In this document: in pieces, positions 1 through 10,404 of the stretch
Layout of the letters: every line of letters starts with the position of its first letter
Numbering within the stretch: position 1 is the stretch's first letter
Source: Anisakis pegreffii
Lineage: Eukaryota > Nematoda > Chromadorea > Rhabditida > Anisakidae
Length of the DNA stretch: 64,000 nt
Assembly (NCBI GenBank): GCA_035041965.1
Contig: JAPYMA010001684.1
Span: forward strand, 1 to 64,000
Reading direction: 5' to 3'
The notes under the pieces: model-generated
Seen by the model: the letters and a program-made list of their open reading frames with translations, nothing else
What the model was told of the DNA's origin: nothing
Database searches by the model: none
Program-made: the position numbers and the translations under genes

Positions 1-1723
1 ACAAACTTGAGCTGTTTTTTTTAATTTGTTTGTCTAAACATGGTTCACTCCTGCGAGCGGTCTCAGTTCGTCTAAACCTGAGCAAAAGTAAGATTTTTTC
101 CTTGAATTACCTGTGAAGAGGTAATTTAACAACAAAATCTCAATATTATTACTGATAATGTATTCTGCCGATTGTTTGCAGATGAATTACGAGATATTAA
201 TAAATAATTGGTTAGCTCATCAGATAGAAGCACTCTCCTGAATCAAAGTGTATGTAATGGTAATTTAACCCATATGAGAAGTATTGATGTATGAGGTGGA
301 TATATTGAAGTATCATGGTGCTAAAAGATCTGATGTTTTATGCGAACAGCATGTGAGGAAGCTGGATCTTTCATTCTTTGACATACATAGATCCAGATGT
401 CATGTTCTACACGTTGCACACTATGATCTGTCCTAATGCTGTGAGGTTATATGGCTGCGGGTCATCAAAACATGACATATGCGATACTAACAGTCAATAG
501 CCATCTGATCTCATAGATGAGCTGGGATGTAGAGAATATGGAATGAGTTCAGATGTTTAGAAAAAATGTAGAAAACTCGTCATATGTAACACATCGTTGT
601 TTTTTTTTTTTCAGATCAGACGTATTATCTATAAGACGTGCAGATAGAGCTATCTTCTCGCCAACAAGAACCAACAATAAGAATAAAATCGCTTCAAGAA
701 GTTAAAGTTCTTATACCAGAACCCACATGCATATTTCTTAAACTTTATATTAAACACTTCAATTGTAAGATTCATCGCCAACTGAATTTTCATAAGATTT
801 CTTGAATGTATTGTATAAAAACAGTAGGAAGTGGTTTACTTGATACTTTATTCAAAATTCAAATGAATGATAATAAATGCAATTCATTCAATACGTATCG
901 ATTCATCAATCGCTTCGAATACAATAGAACAAAAAATGAAAAACAAAATTCAGAAAGGAATAATGGAACAAGTGGAACATAACATGGAATATGAATATGG
1001 AATAAAATGAAACAAAGAAGGTAATTTCTGCACTGAAAACGACTGATTTAGAAATGAGGTCACAGCGATCTTGGATCTTACATTGAGGAGGATATATGCC
1101 TGAATTCATTTTCGTCATGATATTCGATATCTATTACTGTTTACTACATTCACCACCCACTCATACAACCTTACAAGATGTAATAATACATAAACTCGTT
1201 TGCATACTATATTACAATCATCACGATGGAGTAAAACAGCCGAGAATTTAATAAACCATCACAAAAATTATACAATTAAATAACATTTGGCTGTTAGCTG
1301 CCTCAAACAACAACAAACATCTCAAATTCTACTGAATTAATCAGCACCAACTCAATGTAATGGGTATCCACTGATTTGTTGATTTTCATAATGTGAAAAC
1401 GGCAGTATTGTCATGAAATAAAGCTTCAAATATAGGTACATATCATGAGGAAGATCAGCACTAATCATGGAATGTAGTGAAATAAAGGTGACTTTAAATA
1501 AACAATTTTTAAAAAATGCTTAAGAACAACGAACAATGCTACAAATAAAATGAAAGTAGTAATAATAATACATATCATTCATTATACAATCAATGACGGT
1601 CGAATATTGCATGAAACATAAAGCGAGTGAATAAATTCAAGACTGATATCATATAATAAGAACTGTTCATTGCACTTAACAACTTCGCTCTCCAACTGAT
1701 GAGCAAACAATTCGATAAAGTGA
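1..1723. other. Non-coding flank with a weak repeat relic
   Basis: No convincing coding exon was found on either strand. About 290-540 there is faint resemblance to the ~210-bp repeat units at 5430-5745 and 16100-16745 (shared phrases such as 'tatcatggtgctaa'). The rest is AT-rich with many stops, and lies downstream of the minus-strand gene that ends at 1724. Confidence 0.45.
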
Positions 1724-4090
1724 TTACTTTCTCATGGGCACAATATAAAGTGAACCTTTGTTTCTTACTTCACAGATCATTTTCAACGCTCGAAGGCACG
1801 GTATTCCACATTTGTTCCAGGACAACCGTAACTTCGATAATAAATGACTGCGGAATTCGGAGTCCTTGATAAACACTCGATTTTCCAGTTCATCAATGCT
1901 GCTCTACAATGAAGATTCGTTGGGAAGTAAAATGAAAATGTAACGGATTTCATTCCGATTAACAAAATGTTCACTAAATAAATCAGCAAATATATTATAG
2001 GTTTTACTTATATTGCTAATGATACTGGATTGGTGATAGGAAATGGTATGGCTCACATATGTTTAATTTTGCGGCATAATTTATCGAAACCCTTTGGAAA
2101 CGTATTCTTCCTCCATCAACAAAATCGATCGACAACTCATAACTCTACTTTTTTTCACAGCCCGTCACTCCGTTGAATCTCATATGTTTATTCTTTGTGT
2201 CAGTAAATAAAATTAAATATATTGAAATAAAATTGAATGAAAAGATTTGAAAAATTACTTGACTTTTCCATTCGAAAACCAGTTCACGTTCATCCTGGCG
2301 CAGTTGATGTTGTGGTCGTTTGATGAGAGCCAATTTGTTGCAAATTGCCTTATTTAAAGCTTCAACCATCTGCAAAAAAATTGCTTCACAAAAATATTAT
2401 TACTTTATTATTACCATTATTACTTCGCGACAAAATCAGTAAAGTTGTTGGAATACTTTTCACTAACTTCTAATCTTCAGATTTTCAATAGTTCGTCAAT
2501 ACAGACGTTAATAATAGCAATAACCATAGTAATCATTATAATAATCACAACAATAAATGTAATAATCGTGCGAACAGCAGTGATAACCGTAACATTCGGA
2601 ACAACCTGTTTTCACTTTATTCATCTAAAATCATTTTTCCAATGAACAGATTTAGATTAAAAAAACTCAACAATTTTTTTCACCTCATTCAATGAACCCA
2701 GATCCAAACGACCTCGTGTTGTCGGCGGAATCTGTGAAAACTCCTCTTGGCTGATCAATGGCAACGATATGAAACCCTGGAATAATTCCTTCATACTGTC
2801 CTTGGTAGTGCGATAAAGTGAAATCTCCGAAGCGTAGTTCCTTGAAAATTCACGAAAAAGTGCAATTCTCAAAGACAAAGAGACCGAAAGCTTATTTCAT
2901 TCAGCTTTTCAACGAGTCATATAAGGTTTCGCGAATACAACAACGAAATGATCGCATCAAAAATGAATTTTCAAGAGTAAATCCAAGAAGCGTATAGCAC
3001 CCACCTTAGTGAGACTATTACTACGTGAGCGAACATTATCACAACCATTCTTCAATGCAGCCGATGAAGTGGTTTGCATTGAATTCTCTTTCGGATTTCC
3101 TTTTTTCTTGTTTCGATTACGAGGATTTTCCGGTTTCTTGAATTCGCCTTCCTTTTTCTTCGTGTTTTCAGCATCCGCATCGAAATCGTCTTGTGGTCTA
3201 CTTGACAAATCAATTCCGTACTTCTGCAAATGCACACTATTCATTAGAGAGGATTAAATTCTATTCTTAAATTAAATTCATCACTTAAATTCTATTCTCA
3301 CTGAACCCCAAAAATGAGAAATCACTCAGGCAGTTTCATGAAACTTTCAGCATATTTCCATATCCACGAACTACACTTCACTTAAGTAATGGAACATATG
3401 AATTCAGAACTTATGCAAAAGTCGACAGGATTTTGAGAGATACACGAATGATAATCATGGCATATGATTGAAAAGTTATATGCATGACGGAAGACCAGGG
3501 AATTTCTTACTTGAAGGAAGGCGACTTCTTCGGAATCATTAGAATCCTGCACTGCGTCAAGATCAGCCTCAGCTTGCTTCACTTCATCGTAGACGTGACT
3601 CAATCGTTCGAGGGCGTTTAGCAAACATTCCGTCCCTGAAAACAAACGTAACAGATTGAAAATTTGAAATAATAATTGCTCAATCCCGCGATCACACAAA
3701 AAACTTTGCCATCTCAACTAAAAATGAACGTAATCCCCAATGTGAGTCCAAACGCAATCGACAACCTCAAACCTAGACACTGAGTAGATTCAGTCACGAG
3801 GCCACATCAACTACATCATAACCCCTAACCGAATCCAGTTGGAATGAACCTCAAAAAGCAAACATTCAAATTTTCAGATTCGTTGCTGAAGCATCGCACA
3901 GCAAGTTGAGTGAAATTCACACTGCAAATGATAAACATTCAAACATGAAACATGATATCGAACCACAATCGATGGTCGCATCACTTGCACCGTTATTTCT
4001 GGCTGCTTGCACTAAACGATCCATCCGAGCTTGACTCACCTTAAGCAATTCATTGGCCACCGAATCGACCATCTCCATAAAATCGTTCAT
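1724..4090 (-). CDS. ska-1: Spindle and kinetochore-associated protein 1 (SKA1)
   Basis: SKA1 is a Ska-complex subunit that binds microtubules at the outer kinetochore through a C-terminal winged-helix domain. Exons read 4090-3964, 3635-3511, 3223-3005, 2776-2684, 2369-2259, 2192-2169 and 1903-1724; all phases agree, giving 292 aa. Seen: an acidic helical segment (LSHVYDEVKQAEADLDAV), a Lys/Asn-rich low-complexity linker, then the family landmark ISQEEFSQIPPTTRGRL, which matches SKA1 'EEFNGVP..MKSRL'. The block NKAICNKLALIKRPQHQLR follows, and the end ICEVRNKGSLYIVPMRK mirrors the SKA1 C-terminus 'EVRGGGL.RYV'. Exon 6 is a 24-nt microexon with an AAG acceptor and a GTGACG donor, so it is the least certain piece; it restores K-x-R-F before the last block. 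An acceptor (tttacgcag) lies 5 nt before the ATG, as expected for trans-splicing. Family identity is recognition by eye. Confidence 0.82.
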
Positions 4091-4449
4091 AATATCTGCG
4101 TAAACGTTTAACGTAACATTCGAAGATTCTCTACAGATGTTTTATATCTAATAAGTACGATTGAAGTGTTCACGATAAATTACCGACAAGCTTACAGAAT
4201 CGACTTATGAATTCTCGCAAACTTTTTAAAAATGAGAAGTCAAATTATATTACAGAAAGGGAAAAAACCAAATCCTTTTCATGGAAAAATTAACGCAATT
4301 AAATTTGCACTTTCTGTAACTTTTGGAAACTCACGTCAGTTAGAAATCGTTACCAGATGTTGAACAACAATCAAACTATTAGCATAGAGGGAAACTTTCA
4401 AATATTAAGTTCTTCAAAACATTACTTCTTTGACATTTTACAAGCATTC

Positions 4450-5215
4450 AAAATATTCTCATGAGAAGCTGAAATACTTCGCGCCGGATAAACCGGTCGT
4501 GATCTGCCAAATCACTCGCTTGGATTAAATTATGTGGAAAAGTGAGCGCAATCGAATTTGAATGCTTAAGAACTCAACACAGTGCAGATTTCTCGGAGAA
4601 TTGTGAATGAGAGCGAATGATTGATGTGGATGAAGTGAATGAGAAAATGAACAATATGTAATTGAAATGTAATGCATTGTGCAATGTAAGGAATGAGAGT
4701 GGTGAGACATCGTGTGAATTTGATATAAAAATCATGCATGGACTACTACAGGAAAGTTGTTTACAGAAGTAAGTAAAGCATGCATGCCTCGTGAATAGCT
4801 ATTTCGACGTGAAGCCATTCACCTGCACTCTGTTCATTCCAAACAGTCTCTTTCCAGTCTTTATAACTGATAACAACGATGTCTCATCACTCTCGACTCT
4901 CATTTCGCTGATTGCATTGCAGTTCCATTATGTCGCAATGCTATTCTCATTCACTTCAGATGCATCATTGACTCACTCTCATGCATGTTCCTCTGAACAA
5001 GCTTCATTCTATTCGTTTCCTTACACCGTAATTTCACTGAAATTGAATTTCCAGTGGAAATGATGAGTGCAAAACGAATTGCCACAATGCCACACGATTT
5101 CTGAAAGATAATAGATTTACATCTCATATCTTATGCGATGAGCGCAATGGACATCTGAAGTCACATCTAAAGATTTTCAAATGTTTGGGTTGTGACGTAC
5201 ATAATCTAACGAATC
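4450..5215 (+). repeat. Fold-back (palindromic) repeat, copy 1
   Basis: A block of about 0.77 kb that recurs, in opposite orientation and nearly unchanged, at 16045-15285. Its two halves are also inverted relatives of each other: 'gagagtggtgagacatcgt' near 4690-4712 faces 'acgatgtctcatcactctc' near 4878-4898, and further matches extend outward through the 'cattcacttca' stretches. This long terminal-inverted architecture suits a fold-back or MITE-like element. The 90-codon ORF inside (4791-5063) is kept in both copies but has no coding character beyond that. Confidence 0.75.
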
Positions 5216-5429
5216 AGAGATATTGCTCACAATCAGAAAGACGATGTGAAAACTTCGAGGTTACTGAAGAGATTTGATGGCACAGATCTGAAATCTATGG
5301 TTATTAAGACGGTGCTTAGACGTATCAAACAGTGATTTTTATGCGAGTTTATCTCTCTTGAAGCGGAAATCGTTCACCCACAACGCATACATTTTCTGAC
5401 ATTTCCTGAAGGTCTGACACGTCGGATTA

Positions 5430-5745
5430 TCACGATGCTGACAAGATCACTGTATACAGATCATCTGAACATGACATGTGTAATATGCCGAGTTGCTGAT
5501 ATTCCGATTATATGGAGTAAGGTGTGAGCTTTATATGAGAGTGCATCTGAAGAAATTCAAGCTTCCGTCCCACATCATATATATTTTTCTTAAACTAGAA
5601 GTCATGTTCTCTAAGACTGGCACATGGAATTATCATGGTGCTGAGAAGATATGAGTATGTGCAATATTACATACGCAAAACGTGAAGTTGCTATTTAGTC
5701 TGATCATATGGCTTAACGTGTGAGTTTTATAGCAGACTGTAAGTC
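5430..5745 (+). repeat. ~210-bp repeat unit(s), left cluster
   Basis: This stretch matches, on the opposite strand, the tandem units at 16100-16745. Shared strings include 'gaaattcaagcttccgt', 'cccacatcatatatattt' and 'attacatacgcaaaa'. It sits beside the fold-back repeat at both sites, but the order of the two repeat types differs, so the loci are not a simple inversion of one another. Confidence 0.6.
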
Positions 5746-6059
5746 TTTTCGAATCAACAATTTACTGCATCAAAATTAAAAACTAGACAGTAACCCCATT
5801 CAATATCGTAAGCGAATAATATGAAACCATCAGAACAAGACGGTGATTATGATGGAACATGGCACAAAATTGGGTTGAATTCGGAGCCCTCAACACTCGG
5901 CAACCCCAAGCGAATCTGTGGTTTCGGAGTTCCCTTACCCGGAGAATGTATGGCATCTGAGTAGAATTCAGCAAACAAATTTCTTGAAAATTTTGCTCCT
6001 AATACCGTTGATGACTTAATGACCACTAACGGTGGCAACTACCATCAGAAACTTAACTA

Positions 6060-6364
6060 GACCCGGGGAAGTACAAATTATCTTCGAGCATACTTGCTCG
6101 GCAGCGTTCACTTCAACGCAATGTATCTACCTCTATAGATCAATACGTACATTATCAATACCTACTAGGCTAGAGATTTTGGACTGTTTTCAGAGCACAT
6201 GACTACTGAGTACTGATGATCTTGAAGAGTATTCCAAACTACTCAGCATACTCCAAACTGTAAAGGTTTTCAGAAATTGTAACGCTATAAAACAAAGGCA
6301 AATGTGCTACTTTAAAGATGTCCTGGATTTATTGAAGCTGCTATCAATTGCAAAAGGTAACGCT

Positions 6365-6414
<50 letters not shown>

Positions 6415-7320
6415 GCCGATTGCGCCACGGAAGCTGCTGATAAAATGTTTCAAACGATCGCTCTTATCATTTCCATATCATCAAATTCCTCAGACTCTAC
6501 ATTTAGAAAAGCATATACATTGTCACGCAATTTTGCTTTCCTTCAAACAAGCACCCCATTTTCCGAAGGTATTTCGTTTACTTGGCAACGCTCATTTCAA
6601 TGCACTGATCTCTATTGATCAATATATTCATTAGCCCAGCTGTATAAGGGTCACCATCTCCAGATTAACCATATCCTCAAGTTTGCCCACTAACATGGCA
6701 ATTTCTTCACATCATTAAATTTCCCAGATTCTCTACTTTCAGAAATGTATATATGTTATCGGGCGATTTTGCTTACTTAAGGAGATATAGCTTATTTTCT
6801 GAAGGTATCTCAATTGCTCGGTAGCGCTCGAATGCACTCTGTCTGTGTTGATCACTACGTACTCAGCTTAGCAGTATCACGGTTACCATCTTCAAACTAT
6901 CGGTGCTCTCAAATTTGTCCAGTAACATGATGATTTCTTCACACCATCGGATTCTCCAGTTTCTCTACTTTCAGAAATGCATATATATTGCTGGGCGATT
7001 TTGCTTACTTTTAGAGAAACAGCCGATTTTCTGAAGGTATCTGAGTTAAGCGGCAGCGCTCACTTCAATACAGTGTATCTACCTCTATGGATCAAGATGC
7101 ACTTTTGCTTAACAGTATCAGGGTCCTATCTTAAAATTAACGGTACTCTCAGGTTTGCTCAGTAACATGGTCCCTTCTTCAAATTATCGGAGTTTCTCGG
7201 AATTTCTAGTTTCCAGAAGGCACATATATTTTCATACGATTTTATTTGCTTTCAGAGAAACAGCCAATATTCTGAATGTGTGTCTACCAATTTTCTGAAG
7301 GTATCCTATTGTATCTGTAT
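6060..7320. repeat. Diverged tandem array, ~236-bp unit
   Basis: Successive units share 'cgattttgcttac', 'tttctgaaggtatct', 'cactctctattgatcaa'-like text and 'cagtaacatg'. The 'ttttgctt' landmark occurs near 6531, 6767, 6999 and 7240, a spacing of 232-241 bp. A partial earlier unit lies near 6080-6160, before the tRNA. Units differ by many substitutions, so the array is old. No coding frame persists across units. Confidence 0.75.
6361..6434 (-). tRNA. tRNA-Asn (anticodon GTT)
   Basis: The reverse complement folds as a 74-nt cloverleaf with no intron. The acceptor stem is GCTTCCG / CGGGAGC with one T-G wobble at pair 4-69. The D arm holds the A box TGGCGCAATCGG. The anticodon loop reads CTGTTAA with anticodon GTT. 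The T arm is GGTGG-TTCAAGC-CCACC, which fits the B box GGTTCRANNCC. The discriminator base is G. Apart from the wobble this is the standard animal tRNA-Asn. It lies within the tandem-repeat region. Confidence 0.96.
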
Positions 7321-7641
7321 TAATCAATCTGTCCATTAGCTTAGTATGAGACTTTTTGTACTGGATGATCTGCTGAATCTATGATATTGAAAAACTGTCG
7401 ACTTGTTACGCAAACCTGAACTTACAGGTTGCTTGAAAATGAAACTCCTGATAGTTTTATGATAGTCATCATCGATCAGCGTGGCGAATAAATGTGTCGT
7501 CTTTTGCCGGATTGCGAATTCGCTTTATTGTGTGATCCATGAGAGATTTAGCTACATCACATAGCCAAGACGTACACATTATCCAAATGAAACTTCGTTT
7601 TACAATATTTGGGAAGTTTCACTAACTTTGTAAACAATAAA

Positions 7642-7899
7642 ATGCATCGGCAGTGGAATTTCACAAAAAAAATCTTTACTATCATTCCAATGATCTCGAT
7701 CCGGGAAAACAACAGTAAAGAGTACAGTTCGAGGAGAGACTCCAAGAGACTGATCGTGCAATACGAGCAGCTATTTCGTACCGTTTTCGAGCAATGCAAA
7801 CGTACGATGCAATATTTGTCATGCTCAAGTGCACATCCACTAGCATCTGACAATAACTTTTTTTTGCGTCTCAACGCACAATTGAGACGAATACGTTAA
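7642..7899 (+). CDS. Possible small helical protein or exon, unrecognised
   Basis: An 86-codon frame from ATG 7642 to TAA. The stretch SRRDSKRLIVQYEQLFRTVF and the following Gln/Cys/Arg-rich residues look like an amphipathic helix and use plausible codons. An open frame of similar length lies on the other strand over the same bases, which weakens the case. No family, signal peptide or neighbouring exon was recognised. It could be a small protein, one exon of a longer gene, or chance. Confidence 0.25.
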   Translation: MHRQWNFTKKIFTIIPMISIRENNSKEYSSRRDSKRLIVQYEQLFRTVFEQCKRTMQYLSCSSAHPLASDNNFFLRLNAQLRRIR

Positions 7900-8239
7900 T
7901 GCGTTCATATTGTTATTTTCGCAAGTCACAGCTCGAAGTTATTTAAGCAACATAAAAACTTTCCATTAGAGTAAGAGATCTGTACTCGAATGACCAGTAA
8001 CTGTAAACATTGAGATGATGAATTTATTGTTAGAATAAGATTAAAAAGTGTCTGAAATATGCACGCACTCAATACGAAAAACTATAAAAGCCATCGCAAA
8101 TTTTAAACCAATATCGTTCTCACTCATTCACATCTCTCAACTCCTACGGTTTCTACTTCTACAGGTGGTGGTGGTCAACTGTCTTCACTCAATTGGAAAT
8201 ATCTTCATTCTCACATTCTCATCTTGCTTTTGATTTGAA

Positions 8240-9500
8240 ATGGACGCTAGGAATGTTTTGCTGATCTTCTTCATAGCCTCAACGGTATTATCGAATGTAC
8301 TGGCGAATTCATCTGAAATGAACGATGATGGCGACGTAGAAGGAGCTGAGGTTGAGACGAGTCGAACGAAGCGACAAATTGGATTGGAAATGGCATGCCA
8401 GTAAGAGATTTTTAATTTGTTTTAATCATTAACAATACTCATAATTTCTCTCTATTCGTGATCGAAATTAGATCTCGTGATGAGAGAGTAATTTCCTGCT
8501 TTGCTAACATCAATTGTTTAAAAAAGTGCAGAAAATGGAGAATATATCTGCGTGATTGTATGAGTTGCATAAACTCTTTATTAACTCTAATTACGGATAA
8601 AATGAAAAAATGGTAGCTGCATAGAATCTGTCGGATTATGATCGAAATTGAGCAATTCGTGACCTCAGATTGATAGCTCTAAATTCATAAAAATTATTAC
8701 TCTTACTAAGAAGATTTATATGGATGAAAAATCTAATGAATGAAGCGATTTTATCACTTTCAATGAAGGATTATGTTGGTAGATTAGAGGATGTGAACAC
8801 TTCAGATGTTGCTGCCGTCCGATTCCGATAATTCGACCAGTCCCAATCATACCTAGACCGTGTCCTCCAGCTATCGCTTGTCGAGAGATCTGCGTTCGAA
8901 CTGTGCCCATGTGTTGCCCAATGTATGGAGGATTCGGAGGATTCGGTTATGGAGGATTCGGAATGGGAATGATGGGCGGCTTTGGGGGATGTGGTGGTTT
9001 CGGTGGTTTTGGTGGTTTCGGTGGCATGGGTGGTTTATACAGAGGTTTAGGTGGTTATGGATATGGACGTAAGAGACGCTCATTGGAACATTTGAGACTT
9101 AAACGATTCATCGCCGAACAGGTGCGTGTGTCTCTGATACTTTAGTGATGCATGTGATACGGAACGATTATTAGTTTCAAAATTCCACTCAAACATTTTT
9201 ACGTTTTTAGTTTATCAGATAATTTCACATTTTCGATTACGACCGAACAATGAAATGATCCGAAATGAATTTATTCAGCTGCAGTCTATTTTTGCAGACT
9301 AAAATATCGTTTGATCCCAACCACTAAAACACTTCTGCCATATAACTTGTTGGTTTATTTTCATAGGCTTTAGCCGTTTTATGCACAGGCGATTTTGCGT
9401 TACTGTATGAAAATTGATACCTTGAATTTTCATGACTTACTCGGTAACAATGAAATCAGTTATGATCTCGTTTCAGCGAATCAAAGCCAACAAGCACTGA
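8240..9500 (+). CDS. Secreted Cys/Gly-rich protein with dibasic cleavage sites
   Basis: Three exons, 8240-8400, 8806-9121 and 9477-9500, join in phase to give about 166 aa. The N-terminus MDARNVLLIFFIASTVL is a clear signal peptide, with cleavage likely after VLA. An acidic stretch then ends in SRTKR, a likely proprotein-convertase site just before QIGLEMACQCCCR. The centre is Cys- and Pro-rich (RPIPIIRPVPIIPRPCPP), then MCCPMYGGFGGFGYGG opens a run of GGF/GGM repeats. A second basic site (GRKRRS) precedes a Lys/Arg-rich tail. The layout resembles nematode glycine-rich peptide precursors or cuticle/extracellular proteins; no named family is claimed. A possible trans-splice acceptor (cttctacag) lies about 75 nt upstream. 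Confidence 0.78.
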
Positions 9501-10404
9501 ATCCCATCGACTAGCAGTTTGGATTCAATTCGATTCGCTCGAATCTACACAACCAGAACATCGTCTAGCTCATCAATGAAATTTTCGCAATATCAAAAGC
9601 GTTCTCATGCGTCCTTCATAGCAATGCGCCATACTTTGTGAGAAATGTAAATGTGAAAATTGTCTGATGCAAAAACTTTCTTCAATCTATGTTTATCCAT
9701 TTTTTGTATAAATGAGATTTGTCATCAGAGTTGCATTTGAAAACATTCCATCTTATATGCTCACGAAAACAAAACACTACTAAAACGAGTAATACAATGA
9801 TGAACTATCAATCAAGTGATGACCATATTATCAGCCGGAGATATCTTTGAAACAATCTCAGTAACAATACTAATAATATCTGATCACACACACACACATA
9901 TACATAAACAACAATACATGATCACGAAACTGTAACAGTTGCAATTTTGAATTCGTAACATCGTCACAACAAACAATAACGCGCTGACCCGTTCGCAGTG
10001 ATAACAGCCATAACAACAACAACAATAATAACAGTAACAATTTAATAATAACGAGATAAGAACTTAGAATTGATAACGAGAAGAACAATTTCACAAAACC
10101 AACGATCAACAATCTTTACAAAAAAATTAACAAATCGATTATTCGGTCACTTGTGTTAACAATCAGTTCCCTAACGCGAACTTAATCATCAATAAGGGTC
10201 AATCTCAACTCATACACAATCAAGCATACATCCGCCATCATTCAGTAGAATCACTTGACATCTCGAGCGAATCCACCGCTATGTCTACAAGTCATCATTC
10301 CTCGGTGCATGCTCTCATTCACAATTCAACATCAGGGAACTGCTTCCGGTTGTTACGAGAGCTCTCCGGATAGATTATTGGATCAACGCGAACTCGACTC
10401 GAGA
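9501..10404. other. Intergenic; simple repeats
   Basis: Contains a (CA)n tract near 9888-9900 and AAC/AAT-rich trinucleotide runs near 10010-10035. A plus-strand 70-codon frame at 10255-10467 overlaps the end of the rib-1 model and has no recognisable features. No gene is supported here. Confidence 0.5.

Noticed and set aside
4791..5063. 90-codon plus-strand frame, kept in the inverted copy at 15436-15708
   Set aside because: It lies wholly inside the fold-back repeat and its similarity is that of the DNA as a whole; there is no domain and no codon bias.
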